Notes under the pieces: generated by a model
What the model saw: the letters and a program-made list of their open reading frames with translations, nothing else
Database searches by the model: none
What the model was told of the DNA's origin: nothing
Program-made: the position numbers and the translations under genes
Shown: one piece after another, positions 7,881-17,733 of the stretch
Numbering within the stretch: position 1 is the first letter of the stretch
Layout of the letters: each line of letters begins with the position of its first letter
Assembly: GCF_900095795.1 (NCBI RefSeq)
Contig: NZ_LT608328.1
Coordinates: 2,659,001 to 2,723,000 of the forward strand
DNA: 64,000 bases
Direction of reading: 5' to 3'
From: Petrimonas mucosa
Lineage (GTDB): Bacteria > Bacteroidota > Bacteroidia > Bacteroidales > Dysgonomonadaceae

Positions 7881-10577
7881 ATGAAAAAAATATCATTTCC
7901 GTTCTCAATCCTCTTGATAGTTGTAATCAGCTTTCAAAGTTTTTCCCAGGTGACCGTAAAGAACCTGAAGTGCGAATACCTCGAAAATCCCATCGGAATT
8001 GACGAGCCTCATCCTCGCTTCACATGGCAGATGGAACTCGAAAAACCGGGATCACACCAGACAGCATATGAACTGGTTGTGGGTACAACAGAGACCGGAG
8101 TTGCGTTGGGGAGGGGAGATATGTGGGAATCGGGAGAGGTTAACAGCTCCGTGATTCCTGTTCTCTACAAGGGTAAGGAGCTGGAACCCTTTACCCGCTA
8201 TTTCTGGAGCGTGAGGGTAAAGGATGAGGAACAACAGTGGTCTGCCTGGTCCGAACCTCTCTTTTTCGAGACCGGCATGATCTGCCAGCACAACTGGAAA
8301 GGAAAATGGATTACCGACACTTACGATTTCAACGTAAAACCTGCAGCCTACTTCCGCAGGGCATTCCGCACCGATAAAACCATCAGGTCGGCACGGGTCT
8401 ATATTGCTGCTGCAGGTCTATACGAACTCTCCATCAACGGACAACGTATCGGGGATCACCGGCTTGACCCCTCCTACACCCGTTTCGACAGGCGCAACCT
8501 CTATGTAACGTACGACGTCACCGCAGCTTTACAGCAGGGAAACAATGCGGTCGGCGTCCTGTTGGGAAACGGCTGGTACAACCACCAGTCTACTGCCGTC
8601 TGGTATTTCGACAAGGCCCCCTGGCGTGCGCGTCCAAAATTTTGCCTCGATCTGCACATCACCTATTCGGATGGAACGAAGGAGATCATAGCAACCGACG
8701 AACAGTGGAGAACCTCGCCAAGTCCGGTAATCTTCAACAGCATCTATACGGCTGAACACTACGATGCCAGAAAAGAACAGCCGGGATGGGACACCCCGGA
8801 ATTTGATGCGGGACAATGGAACAATATCTACACCACCGGAGCCCCCTCCAACAACATCGTAGCCCAGGCATTGCATCCAATCCGAAATGTAAGGGAATAT
8901 AAGCCAGTAAGTTTGAAGCAGATCGATGCCTCGACCTGGCTCTACGACTTCGGACAAAACATGTCGGGAGTAACCCGGATAAGAGTCGAAGGCCCCGAGG
9001 GTACCACCATCTGGCTGAAACATGTGGAGCGGCTCGATTCGGCAGGACGTGCCGACATGTCGAACATCGACGTGCATTACCGCCCTACGGACGAGTCCGA
9101 TCCCTTCCAGACCGATATCCTTATCCTGAGCGGCAAGAAAGAGGATGAGTTCATGCCCCGGTTCAACTACAAGGGATTCCAGTATGTAGAGGTAACCGCC
9201 GATAAACCGCTGAATCTGACTACAGAGAACCTGACGGCCTACTTTATGCACAGCGATGTGCCGCCGGTTGGCAGCATAAACTCCTCCAATCTCACCCTCA
9301 ACAAAGCCTGGGCGGCATCAAATGCCTCCTACCTCTCCAACCTGTTCAGTTACCCCACCGACTGTCCCCAGCGGGAGAAGAACGGGTGGACCGGCGACGC
9401 ACATATCGCCATCGAGACGGGATTGTATAACTTTGACGGAATCACTGTCTACGAAAAATGGCTGGCCGACCATCGCGACGAACAGCAACCCAACGGGGTG
9501 CTGCCGGCCATCATCCCCTCCAGCGGCTGGGGATACCAATGGGCAAACGGGCCTGACTGGACAAGCACCATCGCCATCATCCCATGGAACATCTATCTCT
9601 TCTACGGCGACACCCGATTGTTGGAGTTGTGCTACGACAACATCAAACGGTATGTGAACCATATCGATGAACACTATCCTTCAGGGCTGACCGACTGGGG
9701 ACTTGGCGACTGGGTGCCCGTAAAATCGGTAAGTTCCAAGGAGTATACCTCCAGCACCTATTTCTACATCGATGCGTTGATCCTGGCGAAAACAGCCCGA
9801 CTTTTCGGAAAAACTGAAGATGCCGACCACTATTTCGCGCTGGCAGAGAAAATTAGAACGGCAATCAACGAAAAATACCTCGACTACGAAACGGGGATCT
9901 ATGGGAGCGGACTGCAGACTGAACTCAGCGTAGCCCTCCACTGGGGTCTGGTTCCGGAAGAGTTGAGGAGCAAAGTGGCAGACAACCTGGCCAAGCGTGT
10001 AATAGCAGACAAGAAACATATCGATGTGGGACTGCTGGGTACCAAAACCATCCTGAACGCCCTGAGCGAGAACGGATATGCACAACTGGCCTACGAGGTG
10101 GCATCACAGGAGACCTACCCCTCATGGGGCTGGTGGATAGTAAACGGAGCTACCACCTTCTATGAAAACTGGCCGCTCGACGCCAAGAGCGACATATCGC
10201 TGAATCACATCATGTTTGGTGAAATTAACGCCTGGTACTACAAGGCATTGGGTGGTATCTTCCCGGATGAGCAAGCTCCTGGTTTCAAAAACATACTGCT
10301 TAAACCCAATTTTGTGGAAGGACTATCCCACTTCGAGGCTACCCACGAGGGACCATACGGCAATATCATCTCCTCCTGGAAACGAAAGGGCAAGACGATA
10401 GAGTATCATGTCACAGTCCCTGCAAACAGTAGCGCCACCCTCTGTCTGAAAGGAAAGAGTATCAGGGAGAAGAATGCACCGCTTGAAAAGAACAAACTGA
10501 TTGAAGTAAGGGAGAAGGGGCAAAATCAATATATCCTGGGACTGAAGGCCGGATCATATACCTTTTCCATAAAATAA
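7881..10577 (+). CDS. Alpha-L-rhamnosidase, GH78 (copy 2)
   Basis: An 898-residue protein with a cleavable signal peptide (MKKISFPFSILLIVVISF, then QSFSQ). GH78 layout as in copy 1: fibronectin-like domain (HPRFTWQM), jelly-roll domain with YELSINGQRIGDHRLDPSYT, barrel and C-terminal sandwich. Asp494, Glu499 and Asp506 lie in DCPQREKNGWTGDAH, and Glu762 in GATTFYENWP, so all four expected active-site acids are present. It has no lipobox, so it is probably periplasmic, acting on imported oligosaccharides. First gene after P1. The isomerase gene follows after 63 nt. Confidence 0.92.
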   Translation: MKKISFPFSILLIVVISFQSFSQVTVKNLKCEYLENPIGIDEPHPRFTWQMELEKPGSHQTAYELVVGTTETGVALGRGDMWESGEVNSSVIPVLYKGKELEPFTRYFWSVRVKDEEQQWSAWSEPLFFETGMICQHNWKGKWITDTYDFNVKPAAYFRRAFRTDKTIRSARVYIAAAGLYELSINGQRIGDHRLDPSYTRFDRRNLYVTYDVTAALQQGNNAVGVLLGNGWYNHQSTAVWYFDKAPWRARPKFCLDLHITYSDGTKEIIATDEQWRTSPSPVIFNSIYTAEHYDARKEQPGWDTPEFDAGQWNNIYTTGAPSNNIVAQALHPIRNVREYKPVSLKQIDASTWLYDFGQNMSGVTRIRVEGPEGTTIWLKHVERLDSAGRADMSNIDVHYRPTDESDPFQTDILILSGKKEDEFMPRFNYKGFQYVEVTADKPLNLTTENLTAYFMHSDVPPVGSINSSNLTLNKAWAASNASYLSNLFSYPTDCPQREKNGWTGDAHIAIETGLYNFDGITVYEKWLADHRDEQQPNGVLPAIIPSSGWGYQWANGPDWTSTIAIIPWNIYLFYGDTRLLELCYDNIKRYVNHIDEHYPSGLTDWGLGDWVPVKSVSSKEYTSSTYFYIDALILAKTARLFGKTEDADHYFALAEKIRTAINEKYLDYETGIYGSGLQTELSVALHWGLVPEELRSKVADNLAKRVIADKKHIDVGLLGTKTILNALSENGYAQLAYEVASQETYPSWGWWIVNGATTFYENWPLDAKSDISLNHIMFGEINAWYYKALGGIFPDEQAPGFKNILLKPNFVEGLSHFEATHEGPYGNIISSWKRKGKTIEYHVTVPANSSATLCLKGKSIREKNAPLEKNKLIEVREKGQNQYILGLKAGSYTFSIK

Positions 10578-10640
10578 AACAATGAAACGTGGGAAAACCG
10601 TAGATGGTTGTTCTGATTTACAAGTTAAAACAATAAAAAA

Positions 10641-12071
10641 ATGGGAAAAGCGGGTCTTTTTAGTGTCGGATTGGACACCTATTGGGGACAGTTCGACAAT
10701 CTGCTGGAAAACCTGACGGGTTACCACAACCAGATTAAGAAAAAATTGTCGGAGCTGGGCGTTGAGGTTGTAGATGCCGGAATGGTGGATAATATAGACA
10801 AATCACAAGATGCGGCAACATTGCTGAAAAACAGCGATGTAGATCTAATTTTTCTGTTCGTGTCGACCTATGCACTGTCGTCCACCGTTCTTCCGATCGC
10901 CAGACAGGCAAATGTCCCCTTTATTTTGCTGAACCTGCAACCGGCGGAGAGTCTCGATTATGATACATTCAATCAGCTCGACGACTATACGCAGAAAACC
11001 GGAATCTGGCTCGAGCATTGCCAGGCATGTGCCATCCCCGAAATTGCCTGCGTAATGAACAGGGCCAATAGCCGTTATCACACCATCACCGGATATCTTG
11101 ACGAACCGGATGTGTGGGATGAGATCAGCGACTGGATCGATGCGGCAAAGGTCTCAAGGAGACTCCGGGCAAACCGGATGGGGGTATTGGGAAACTACTA
11201 TGGAGGGATGCTCGATGTATATACCGACCTGACAAAACAGAGCGTGACCTTCGGTACGCACTTCGAATTACTCGAAATGTGCGAGTTGAAAGAGTTGCGT
11301 GAAAATGTATCGGCAGCGGAATTACGGGAAAAGATCTCTGAATTCGAGTCTGTATTCGATATCGATCCGATGTGTGATCCTGCAGAAATCGAAAGAGCCG
11401 CAAAGACGTCGGTGGCACTCGACAAGCTGGTTTCCAAGTATCAACTGGGCGCTCTGGCCTATTATTACGAAGGACAACCGGGAAATGAATATGAAAATAT
11501 CATTACCTCTGTAATTGCAGGCAACACACTGCTTACCGGCAAAAATATTCCCGTTGCAGGCGAATGCGAAGTAAAAAATGCCCATGCAATGAAACTGATG
11601 AGTGAGTTGGGTGCCGGGGGATCTTTCTCGGAGTTCTATCTTATGGATTTCAAAGAGAACGTTCTGCTTCTCGGACACGACGGTCCCGCCCATTTCAATA
11701 TTGCCGAAGGAGCCGTTAGACTGGTACCGCTGCCGGTATATCACGGGAAACCGGGCAAGGGGTTGTCGATACAGATGTCAGTAAAACATGGGCCGGTAAC
11801 TCTTCTTTCAGTAGCAGAGAGCAATGATTCGGTCTTCCTGCTTGTAGCTGAGGGCGAATCGGTTGAAGGTCCCGTTCTAAAGACGGGCAACACCAACAGT
11901 CGTTACAGTTTCCCATGCAATATCCGCGACTTCGTAAACAGCTGGAGCAGTTATGGTCCTTCACACCATTGTGCAATCGGGGTAGGTCATGTTGCCCGGA
12001 AAATTGAGAAGGTGGCATCCCTGCTCAATATTCCCATGGTAAACGTCTGCAAAGAAATCGAGAAAAGGTGA
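10641..12071 (+). CDS. L-fucose/L-arabinose isomerase family protein
   Basis: A 476-residue cytoplasmic protein (no signal peptide) of the COG2407-like sugar isomerase family: an N-terminal Rossmann-like half (GLFSVGLDTYWGQFDN, DLIFLFVSTYALSS) and a C-terminal half with metal-site candidates Glu277 (YYYEGQPGNEY), Glu308 (VAGECEVKNA), His346/351 (GHDGPAHF) and His450 (GVGHVARK). These parallel the two Glu and two His of arabinose isomerase, though the alignment is by eye. It would interconvert an aldose and a ketose released by the exported enzymes. It does not look like canonical RhaA, AraA or FucI, so the substrate is unknown. It overlaps the next GH78 gene by 4 nt (GTGA). Confidence 0.7.
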   Translation: MGKAGLFSVGLDTYWGQFDNLLENLTGYHNQIKKKLSELGVEVVDAGMVDNIDKSQDAATLLKNSDVDLIFLFVSTYALSSTVLPIARQANVPFILLNLQPAESLDYDTFNQLDDYTQKTGIWLEHCQACAIPEIACVMNRANSRYHTITGYLDEPDVWDEISDWIDAAKVSRRLRANRMGVLGNYYGGMLDVYTDLTKQSVTFGTHFELLEMCELKELRENVSAAELREKISEFESVFDIDPMCDPAEIERAAKTSVALDKLVSKYQLGALAYYYEGQPGNEYENIITSVIAGNTLLTGKNIPVAGECEVKNAHAMKLMSELGAGGSFSEFYLMDFKENVLLLGHDGPAHFNIAEGAVRLVPLPVYHGKPGKGLSIQMSVKHGPVTLLSVAESNDSVFLLVAEGESVEGPVLKTGNTNSRYSFPCNIRDFVNSWSSYGPSHHCAIGVGHVARKIEKVASLLNIPMVNVCKEIEKR

Positions 12072-14815
12072 AAAAACTTATGAATTGCATTCTCTTACTG
12101 CTTGTAGCTACAATCCATCTTAACTGCAACCTGGCCGGTCCAAGCGGGAGCTTGACCATCGGCAAGCAGCTGTGTGAGCTTGAAGAGGCTCCCCTGCTGG
12201 TTGACACACCCACCCCACGTTTCGGATGGCAACTCCATTCAACCGAGAACGGAGTTTCGCAAACAGCTTACGAGCTGGAAATTTTCGACAGTGGAGGCAA
12301 TATCGTCTGGAAATCGGGGAAGGTCATCTCAGACCAAAGCCAGCATATCCCCTACAGTGGGGAGAGACCGCTGGAAGCGGGAGAGCAATATGGTTGGCGA
12401 GTGCGTGTCTGGGACAACAAAGGTAACGGTTCGCCATGGAGTAAAATGAGTCAGTTCCGCATGGCGCCTGATCTGAATAAGCTCAACGCGCAATGGATTG
12501 GAGCCATCAAACGTAAAGATTCAAACCTTCCGGAAGGGAGAGACTATCACAGTGTCTCCGACTCGTCAGAGAAAGGAGAGCGCTGGAGGGCGACCAACCC
12601 CTTGTCGAAGAGAAGCATCTACCTGAGGAGAACCTTTAAGGTTCAAAAAAGGGTCAAGAGTGCAATTGTCTATATTAGCGGATTGGGACACTATGAGCTT
12701 TCACTCAACGGCAAGAAAATTGGCAACGACCAGTTCAATCCGTTATGGAGCGATTACGATAAGACCGTCTACTACAATGGCTACGATCTGACAGCCGAGT
12801 TGACCCGAGGGGAAAATGCAGTGGGCGTACTTCTTGGAAATGGATTCTACAACGAGCAGGGCGGACGGTACAAAAAGATGCAGGTAAGCTTTGGCCCTCC
12901 CACCCTCTTTCTGAAATTGTGCATCACCTATGCAGACGGATCAACAGCCGAGATCATCTCCGACAACAAGTGGAAATATTCGCCCAGCCCCATTCTCTTC
13001 AACAGCATGTACGGAGGTGAAGATTACGATGCGCGCCTGGAACAGCCCGGATGGGACAAGCCCGATTTCGACGATTCCAACTGGAGGCCGGTAGTTGTGG
13101 ATGATGGTCCGAAAGGGGAATTGAGAGCACAAACCGCAACACCGGTAAAGGAGATGGAATATTTCACTGTACGGGAAATCAGAAGAATCGGCGAATCGTA
13201 TATCCTCGATATGGGGCAAAATCTTTCCGGTTATCCCGCCTTTACGGTAACGGGAAAACGGGGCGACAAGATCCGCCTGACGGTTGCTGAACGGATTAAC
13301 GATGATGGAAGCATCAACCAGACCCAATCGGGCGGACCCTACTATTACGAATATACCCTGAAAGGGGAGGGAGAAGAGAGTTGGCACCCCAGATTCTCCT
13401 ACTATGGCTACAGATATATCCAGATAGAAGGAGCCAAGCCGGCAAAATCGCCAGATAACAGGGATATCCCGGTAATAAGGGAGATACGCTCCTGTTTTGT
13501 TTACAACTCGGCCGAACCGGCAGGGCGTTTTCATTCATCGAACGAGATTTTCAACAATGCGCATACCTTGATCGTGAATGCCATCAAGAGCAATATGCAT
13601 GCTGTCTTTACCGATTGCCCCCACCGGGAAAAACTGGGATGGCTCGAGCAGATCCACCTGAATGGACCCGGCCTCTACTACAACTTCAACCTGGGCCGGC
13701 TTGCGCCCAAAATCATGCAGGATATCCACGACGCCCAACTTCCAAATGGGCTAATCACCAGTATCGCTCCCGAGTATGTGATTTTTGAAGGGGGCTTCAG
13801 GGACTCGCCCGAGTGGGGAAGCGCAGGGGTGATCTTCCCGTTTATGTACTATCAGTTTTATGGCGACAATTCACTGATCGTCAAACACTATGATGTAATG
13901 AAAAGGTATGTGGATTACTTGGGTACGACAGCGAAAGAGCACATTGTATCGCACGGGCTGGGCGATTGGTGCGACTATCGGGAAGACCAGCCTTACGGAG
14001 TGTCGCACAATACCCCCGTTCCGCTATCTGCAACCGCCCACTATTATATGGTAATCGATTACTTGGCACAAGCGGCAGAGATGACAGGGCGGGAAGAGGA
14101 TTTGGCATACTATTCCCGTCTCAGGGAAGATGTTAAGAGCGCTTATAACAACGCATTTTTCGATAAGGCTACCGGACAGTACGGAACCGGAAGCCAGGCA
14201 TCCAATGCCATCTCGCTCTTTGCAGGATTGGTCGATCCGGAGCAGAAGGAGGCAGTTATCGAGAACCTGATCAAAAGTATCGAGGCAAACGGATACTGGC
14301 TCTCCACCGGAGATGTTGGAAACCGCTACCTGTTTCAGGCATTGGCGAGAAATGGACTGAATGAAATGATGTACAGGATGCACAATCACAGCGAGGTTCC
14401 AGGTTACGGTTTCCAGCTTCAGTTTGGCGCTACCACGCTTACAGAACTTTGGGATCCGAGAAAGGGAGCTTCCTGGAACCATTTCATGATGGGACAAATT
14501 GAGGAGTGGTTCTACAGGTCGCTGGCAGGCATTGATCTGGAGGAAAACGCTTACAGCGGATTCAAAAGTTTCAAGATCGCTCCACAGGTTGTGGGAGACC
14601 TGACGGATGTGGAGGCTTCCTACAACACCTTGTACGGCACCATTAGCGTAAAATGGAAGGTAGATAATGGTCAGTTCGTGATGGATATCGAGGTTCCGGT
14701 CAATTGTGAAGCGAAAGTATATCTGCCTCGGGAAACCGGATATACCACCGTTAAAGGCGGGAAATATCATTTCAGTAAGGAGTTGGGGCTGCATTGGCAA
14801 TCATCTGGAAGGTAA
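12068..14815 (+). CDS. Alpha-L-rhamnosidase, GH78 (copy 3), lipoprotein
   Basis: A 915-residue GH78 enzyme with lipobox HLNC near residue 20. Starts: GTG at 12068, overlapping the isomerase stop, or ATG at 12080; both keep a usable signal peptide. N-terminal fibronectin-like domain (TPRFGWQL, YGWRVRVWDNKG), jelly-roll domain (YELSLNGKKIGNDQF), barrel and C-terminal sandwich. The active-site block is DCPHREKLGWLEQ: Asp516 and Glu521 are kept, but the third acid position (528) is Gln with Glu527 beside it. I recall this variant from some GH78 members. Glu793 in TTLTELWDP is the C-terminal acid. Probably surface or periplasmic. Confidence 0.88.
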   Translation: MKKLMNCILLLLVATIHLNCNLAGPSGSLTIGKQLCELEEAPLLVDTPTPRFGWQLHSTENGVSQTAYELEIFDSGGNIVWKSGKVISDQSQHIPYSGERPLEAGEQYGWRVRVWDNKGNGSPWSKMSQFRMAPDLNKLNAQWIGAIKRKDSNLPEGRDYHSVSDSSEKGERWRATNPLSKRSIYLRRTFKVQKRVKSAIVYISGLGHYELSLNGKKIGNDQFNPLWSDYDKTVYYNGYDLTAELTRGENAVGVLLGNGFYNEQGGRYKKMQVSFGPPTLFLKLCITYADGSTAEIISDNKWKYSPSPILFNSMYGGEDYDARLEQPGWDKPDFDDSNWRPVVVDDGPKGELRAQTATPVKEMEYFTVREIRRIGESYILDMGQNLSGYPAFTVTGKRGDKIRLTVAERINDDGSINQTQSGGPYYYEYTLKGEGEESWHPRFSYYGYRYIQIEGAKPAKSPDNRDIPVIREIRSCFVYNSAEPAGRFHSSNEIFNNAHTLIVNAIKSNMHAVFTDCPHREKLGWLEQIHLNGPGLYYNFNLGRLAPKIMQDIHDAQLPNGLITSIAPEYVIFEGGFRDSPEWGSAGVIFPFMYYQFYGDNSLIVKHYDVMKRYVDYLGTTAKEHIVSHGLGDWCDYREDQPYGVSHNTPVPLSATAHYYMVIDYLAQAAEMTGREEDLAYYSRLREDVKSAYNNAFFDKATGQYGTGSQASNAISLFAGLVDPEQKEAVIENLIKSIEANGYWLSTGDVGNRYLFQALARNGLNEMMYRMHNHSEVPGYGFQLQFGATTLTELWDPRKGASWNHFMMGQIEEWFYRSLAGIDLEENAYSGFKSFKIAPQVVGDLTDVEASYNTLYGTISVKWKVDNGQFVMDIEVPVNCEAKVYLPRETGYTTVKGGKYHFSKELGLHWQSSGR

Positions 14816-14846
14816 GGAAGAATGGGTAACAATATTTTGAATAACA

Positions 14847-15869
14847 ATGAAAAGAGATAAATTTTCCACAATGATACGGGGGTACAGATTCATTTTTATC
14901 ACTATCATCTGTTTTGCCTGGATACAATGTTCTCAACCAGACCAGTATGTCACGGCCCCGCTGAAAACAACCGATGGCCGATTCATCGGCCTCGGTGATC
15001 CATTTGTATATCAACATGAGGGAACCTATTATATGACCGGCACCTCAGTTCCCGACAGTGGATTTAACTATTACACGTCGACAGACCTGATCACCTGGGA
15101 GTTTCGGGGAGCGCTCTTCCGTCCCTCCGAAAACCATTACGGGAAGGGGTATTTCTGGGCACCGGAAGTCAAATTTTATCGCAACAAGTTTTATCTCACC
15201 TACTCATCCCGTGACGAAGCAAGCGGACTTCTTCTTCCGGCCCTGGCAGTAAGTGACAATCCGGATGGTCCCTACAGGGAGCTCTTCGCTCCCTGGTTCA
15301 ACACCGGACAATCTGCAATCGACTGCCATATTTTTGTCGACGACAACCCGGAACAGACGCCCTATCTCTTTTTCAGTCAAAACGGTGAGGAAGCGGGGTA
15401 TTCCTACGGCAAAAACTATGTGGTAGAATTGTTACCGGACCTCTCCGGTTTTGTCGGAAACCCCGTAATCGTAGGAGAAGCCAGCCAGCAGTGGGAGAAA
15501 GTGGATTACGGAACCAACCGGTGCAACGAGGGGGTATTCGCCTTCAAGCATGCGGGTGAGTACCACATCACCTATTCGGCCAATCACACCTCATACTCGC
15601 ATTATGGAGTAGGTACGGCAAAGGCGGTTCATCCCCTTGGGCCCTGGATAAAGGACATGGATAACCCGATACTTGCATCCAACGACTCACTTCAGATATC
15701 ATCTCCCGGTCACTCTTGTCTGATTACCTCTCCAAATGGAAAAGAACAGTACATTGTATATCATGCACACCGCGATTATAACGGCCCACGACCTTCGGAT
15801 GACCGCATTGTCTATATGAGTAGAATCTACTTCAACAGTAATGGAGAGTTACGTGTCAAATTGCCCTGA
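14847..15869 (+). CDS. GH43-family glycosidase lipoprotein
   Basis: A 340-residue protein with a lipoprotein signal (hydrophobic IFITIICFAWIQC, Cys28) and a single five-bladed beta-propeller domain. The three expected GH43 acids are visible: Asp51 in GLGDPFV (base), Asp159 in SAIDCHIF (pKa modulator) and Glu228 in CNEGVFAF (acid). Other blade motifs are FWAPEVKFY and GHSCL. GH43 members are mostly arabinofuranosidases, xylosidases or galactosidases, and the subfamily is not assignable by eye. No accessory domain follows, making it short for the family. It lies 31 nt after GH78 copy 3. An internal ATG nine codons in is an alternative start. Confidence 0.85.
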   Translation: MKRDKFSTMIRGYRFIFITIICFAWIQCSQPDQYVTAPLKTTDGRFIGLGDPFVYQHEGTYYMTGTSVPDSGFNYYTSTDLITWEFRGALFRPSENHYGKGYFWAPEVKFYRNKFYLTYSSRDEASGLLLPALAVSDNPDGPYRELFAPWFNTGQSAIDCHIFVDDNPEQTPYLFFSQNGEEAGYSYGKNYVVELLPDLSGFVGNPVIVGEASQQWEKVDYGTNRCNEGVFAFKHAGEYHITYSANHTSYSHYGVGTAKAVHPLGPWIKDMDNPILASNDSLQISSPGHSCLITSPNGKEQYIVYHAHRDYNGPRPSDDRIVYMSRIYFNSNGELRVKLP

Positions 15870-15929
15870 AATCTCTTTTGCATATCTTGATCACTAATAT
15901 ATTATAACAGCAAAATTTGAACCTCATTT

Positions 15930-17696
15930 ATGAAAAAAATCTTTTTAATCTTACCGCTGATTGCAGCGCTTACAACACATGCAACGGCCCAGTCGAACAT
16001 TCTGAAGAATCAATTCAAACAGGGTCTCACACAAGACGTGATTACCAGAAGTTACGTCACCCCGGTGAAGATCCTTTGGCAATCGGATACGGAGGGAAAA
16101 CAGGTTATCAATCCGGAGGTACTTCTGACCGGTTATGAGGGTCAACTCTCCACCAGTGGCGCGGGGATGTGCGTGCTCAGATCGGACGATAACAGACAGG
16201 CCTCCATCTTGCTGGACTTCGGCACGGAGCTGTACGGAGGAATTGAAATTTCAGCCGCAATCCGGGGTGTAAAAGATCCGGTCAAGGTGAGGGTACGGTT
16301 AGGTGAATCGGTGTCGGAAGCGATGAGCGATGCCATCGACAACAGCCGTCCCGGAATGCAGTCGGCCACCAACGAACACTCCCTTAGGGATTTCACACTG
16401 GAGATTCCTTGGCTGGGCAGCATCGAGATCGGCAATTCAGGTTTCCGGTTTGCACGGATCGACCTGCTCGACAAGGGGGTAGATCTTCCGATAAGGGCTG
16501 TCAGGGCCATTGCCCGCTACAGGGATATCCCCTATCTGGGATCCTTCAAATCGAGTGATGAACGGCTAAACAAGATTTGGGAAACGGGAGCCTATACCGT
16601 ACACCTCAACATGCAAGATTATCTGTGGGACGGCATAAAACGCGACCGTCTGGTATGGGTGGGCGACATGCATCCGGAAGTTATGACCATCAACACTGTA
16701 TTTGGAGACAACGATGTGGTGAAGAAGAGTCTCGATTTTGCCCGTAATACCACTCCCCTGCCCGGATGGATGAACGGCATCTCCTCCTACTCTCTCTGGT
16801 GGATCATTCTTCACAGGGACTACTATCTGCACCAGGGTGACTTGGCCTATCTGAAGGAGCAACAGGCTTATCTCAAAAAGCTGGTTCCACAGATTGCAGC
16901 CAAGGTTTCGGATGGAAAGGAGAACCTCGATGGTGGCCGCTTCCTGGATTGGCCAACCGCAAAAAACGATGAGGTAATTCACTCCGGACTGCAGGCACTC
17001 TCCCTGTTGGCCATGGAGGCTGGCGCCGATATTGCCGGATGGGTTGGCGACCAGGAACTGAAAAAACTCTGCACCACTACCGCCAACGCGCTTAAGAAAC
17101 ATAGACCATCCGATCAGGGAAACAAACAGGCAGCAGCACTGCTCTCGCTGGTAGATCTCATCTCACCGAAAAAGGCAGCCGAGGTAATCCTCAAGGAGGG
17201 TGCAAACGGGTTTGCCACCTTCTACGGATACTACATGCTGGAGGCGCTGGCCAAGGCCGGGAAGTATCAGGAGGCAATGGATATCATTTCCGACTATTGG
17301 GGTGCAATGCTTGACCTGGGTGCCACTACATTCTGGGAAAACTTTGAGTATGCAGAGAGTGTAAATGCATTACCGATCGACCAGTTGCCGATTTCTGGCA
17401 AGTTCAATATTCATGCAGATGGCGGAGACCATTGCTACATCGGATTACGGGGTAGCCTCTGTCACGGATGGGCTTCCGGCCCCACATCGTGGCTGACCTC
17501 TCATGTATTGGGAATCAAAGTGCTGGAACCCGGATCCAAAGTGGTCCAGATCCGACCCAATCTCGGCAAGCTTCAATATGCAGAAGGCACCTACCCCACA
17601 CCTCTCGGCACGATAAAGGTCAAGCATGTGAAACAGGCAAACGGGAAAGTTGCCAGCGAGATCGAGGCTCCGGAAGGAATCAAGATTATCCGTTAA
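15930..17696 (+). CDS. Compact GH78-like alpha-L-rhamnosidase (copy 4)
   Basis: A 588-residue protein with a cleavable signal peptide (KKIFLILPLIAALTTHATAQ). It lacks the N-terminal fibronectin-like and substrate jelly-roll domains of the other three copies and is about 300 residues shorter. A short beta-domain leads into an (alpha/alpha)6 barrel. The active-site block is DGIKRDRLVWVGD with Asp234, Asp239 (Asp in place of the usual Glu acid) and Asp246; Glu470 lies in TTFWENF. This DGxKRDRLxWxGD form is known in a GH78 subgroup, but specificity for rhamnose is less certain than for the other copies. Probably periplasmic. Confidence 0.8.
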   Translation: MKKIFLILPLIAALTTHATAQSNILKNQFKQGLTQDVITRSYVTPVKILWQSDTEGKQVINPEVLLTGYEGQLSTSGAGMCVLRSDDNRQASILLDFGTELYGGIEISAAIRGVKDPVKVRVRLGESVSEAMSDAIDNSRPGMQSATNEHSLRDFTLEIPWLGSIEIGNSGFRFARIDLLDKGVDLPIRAVRAIARYRDIPYLGSFKSSDERLNKIWETGAYTVHLNMQDYLWDGIKRDRLVWVGDMHPEVMTINTVFGDNDVVKKSLDFARNTTPLPGWMNGISSYSLWWIILHRDYYLHQGDLAYLKEQQAYLKKLVPQIAAKVSDGKENLDGGRFLDWPTAKNDEVIHSGLQALSLLAMEAGADIAGWVGDQELKKLCTTTANALKKHRPSDQGNKQAAALLSLVDLISPKKAAEVILKEGANGFATFYGYYMLEALAKAGKYQEAMDIISDYWGAMLDLGATTFWENFEYAESVNALPIDQLPISGKFNIHADGGDHCYIGLRGSLCHGWASGPTSWLTSHVLGIKVLEPGSKVVQIRPNLGKLQYAEGTYPTPLGTIKVKHVKQANGKVASEIEAPEGIKIIR

Positions 17697-17733
17697 TAAA
17701 ATAATAGAGTTGATCACTTTTCCCCATCGCTAT

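Noticed and set aside
8529-9251. 240-codon minus-strand ORF
   Set aside because: Antisense shadow of GH78 copy 2; composition reflects the sense codons.
17650-17733. Upstream start for the GH36-like gene
   Set aside because: Inside the preceding GH78 gene; the ATG at 17734 gives a normal signal peptide.
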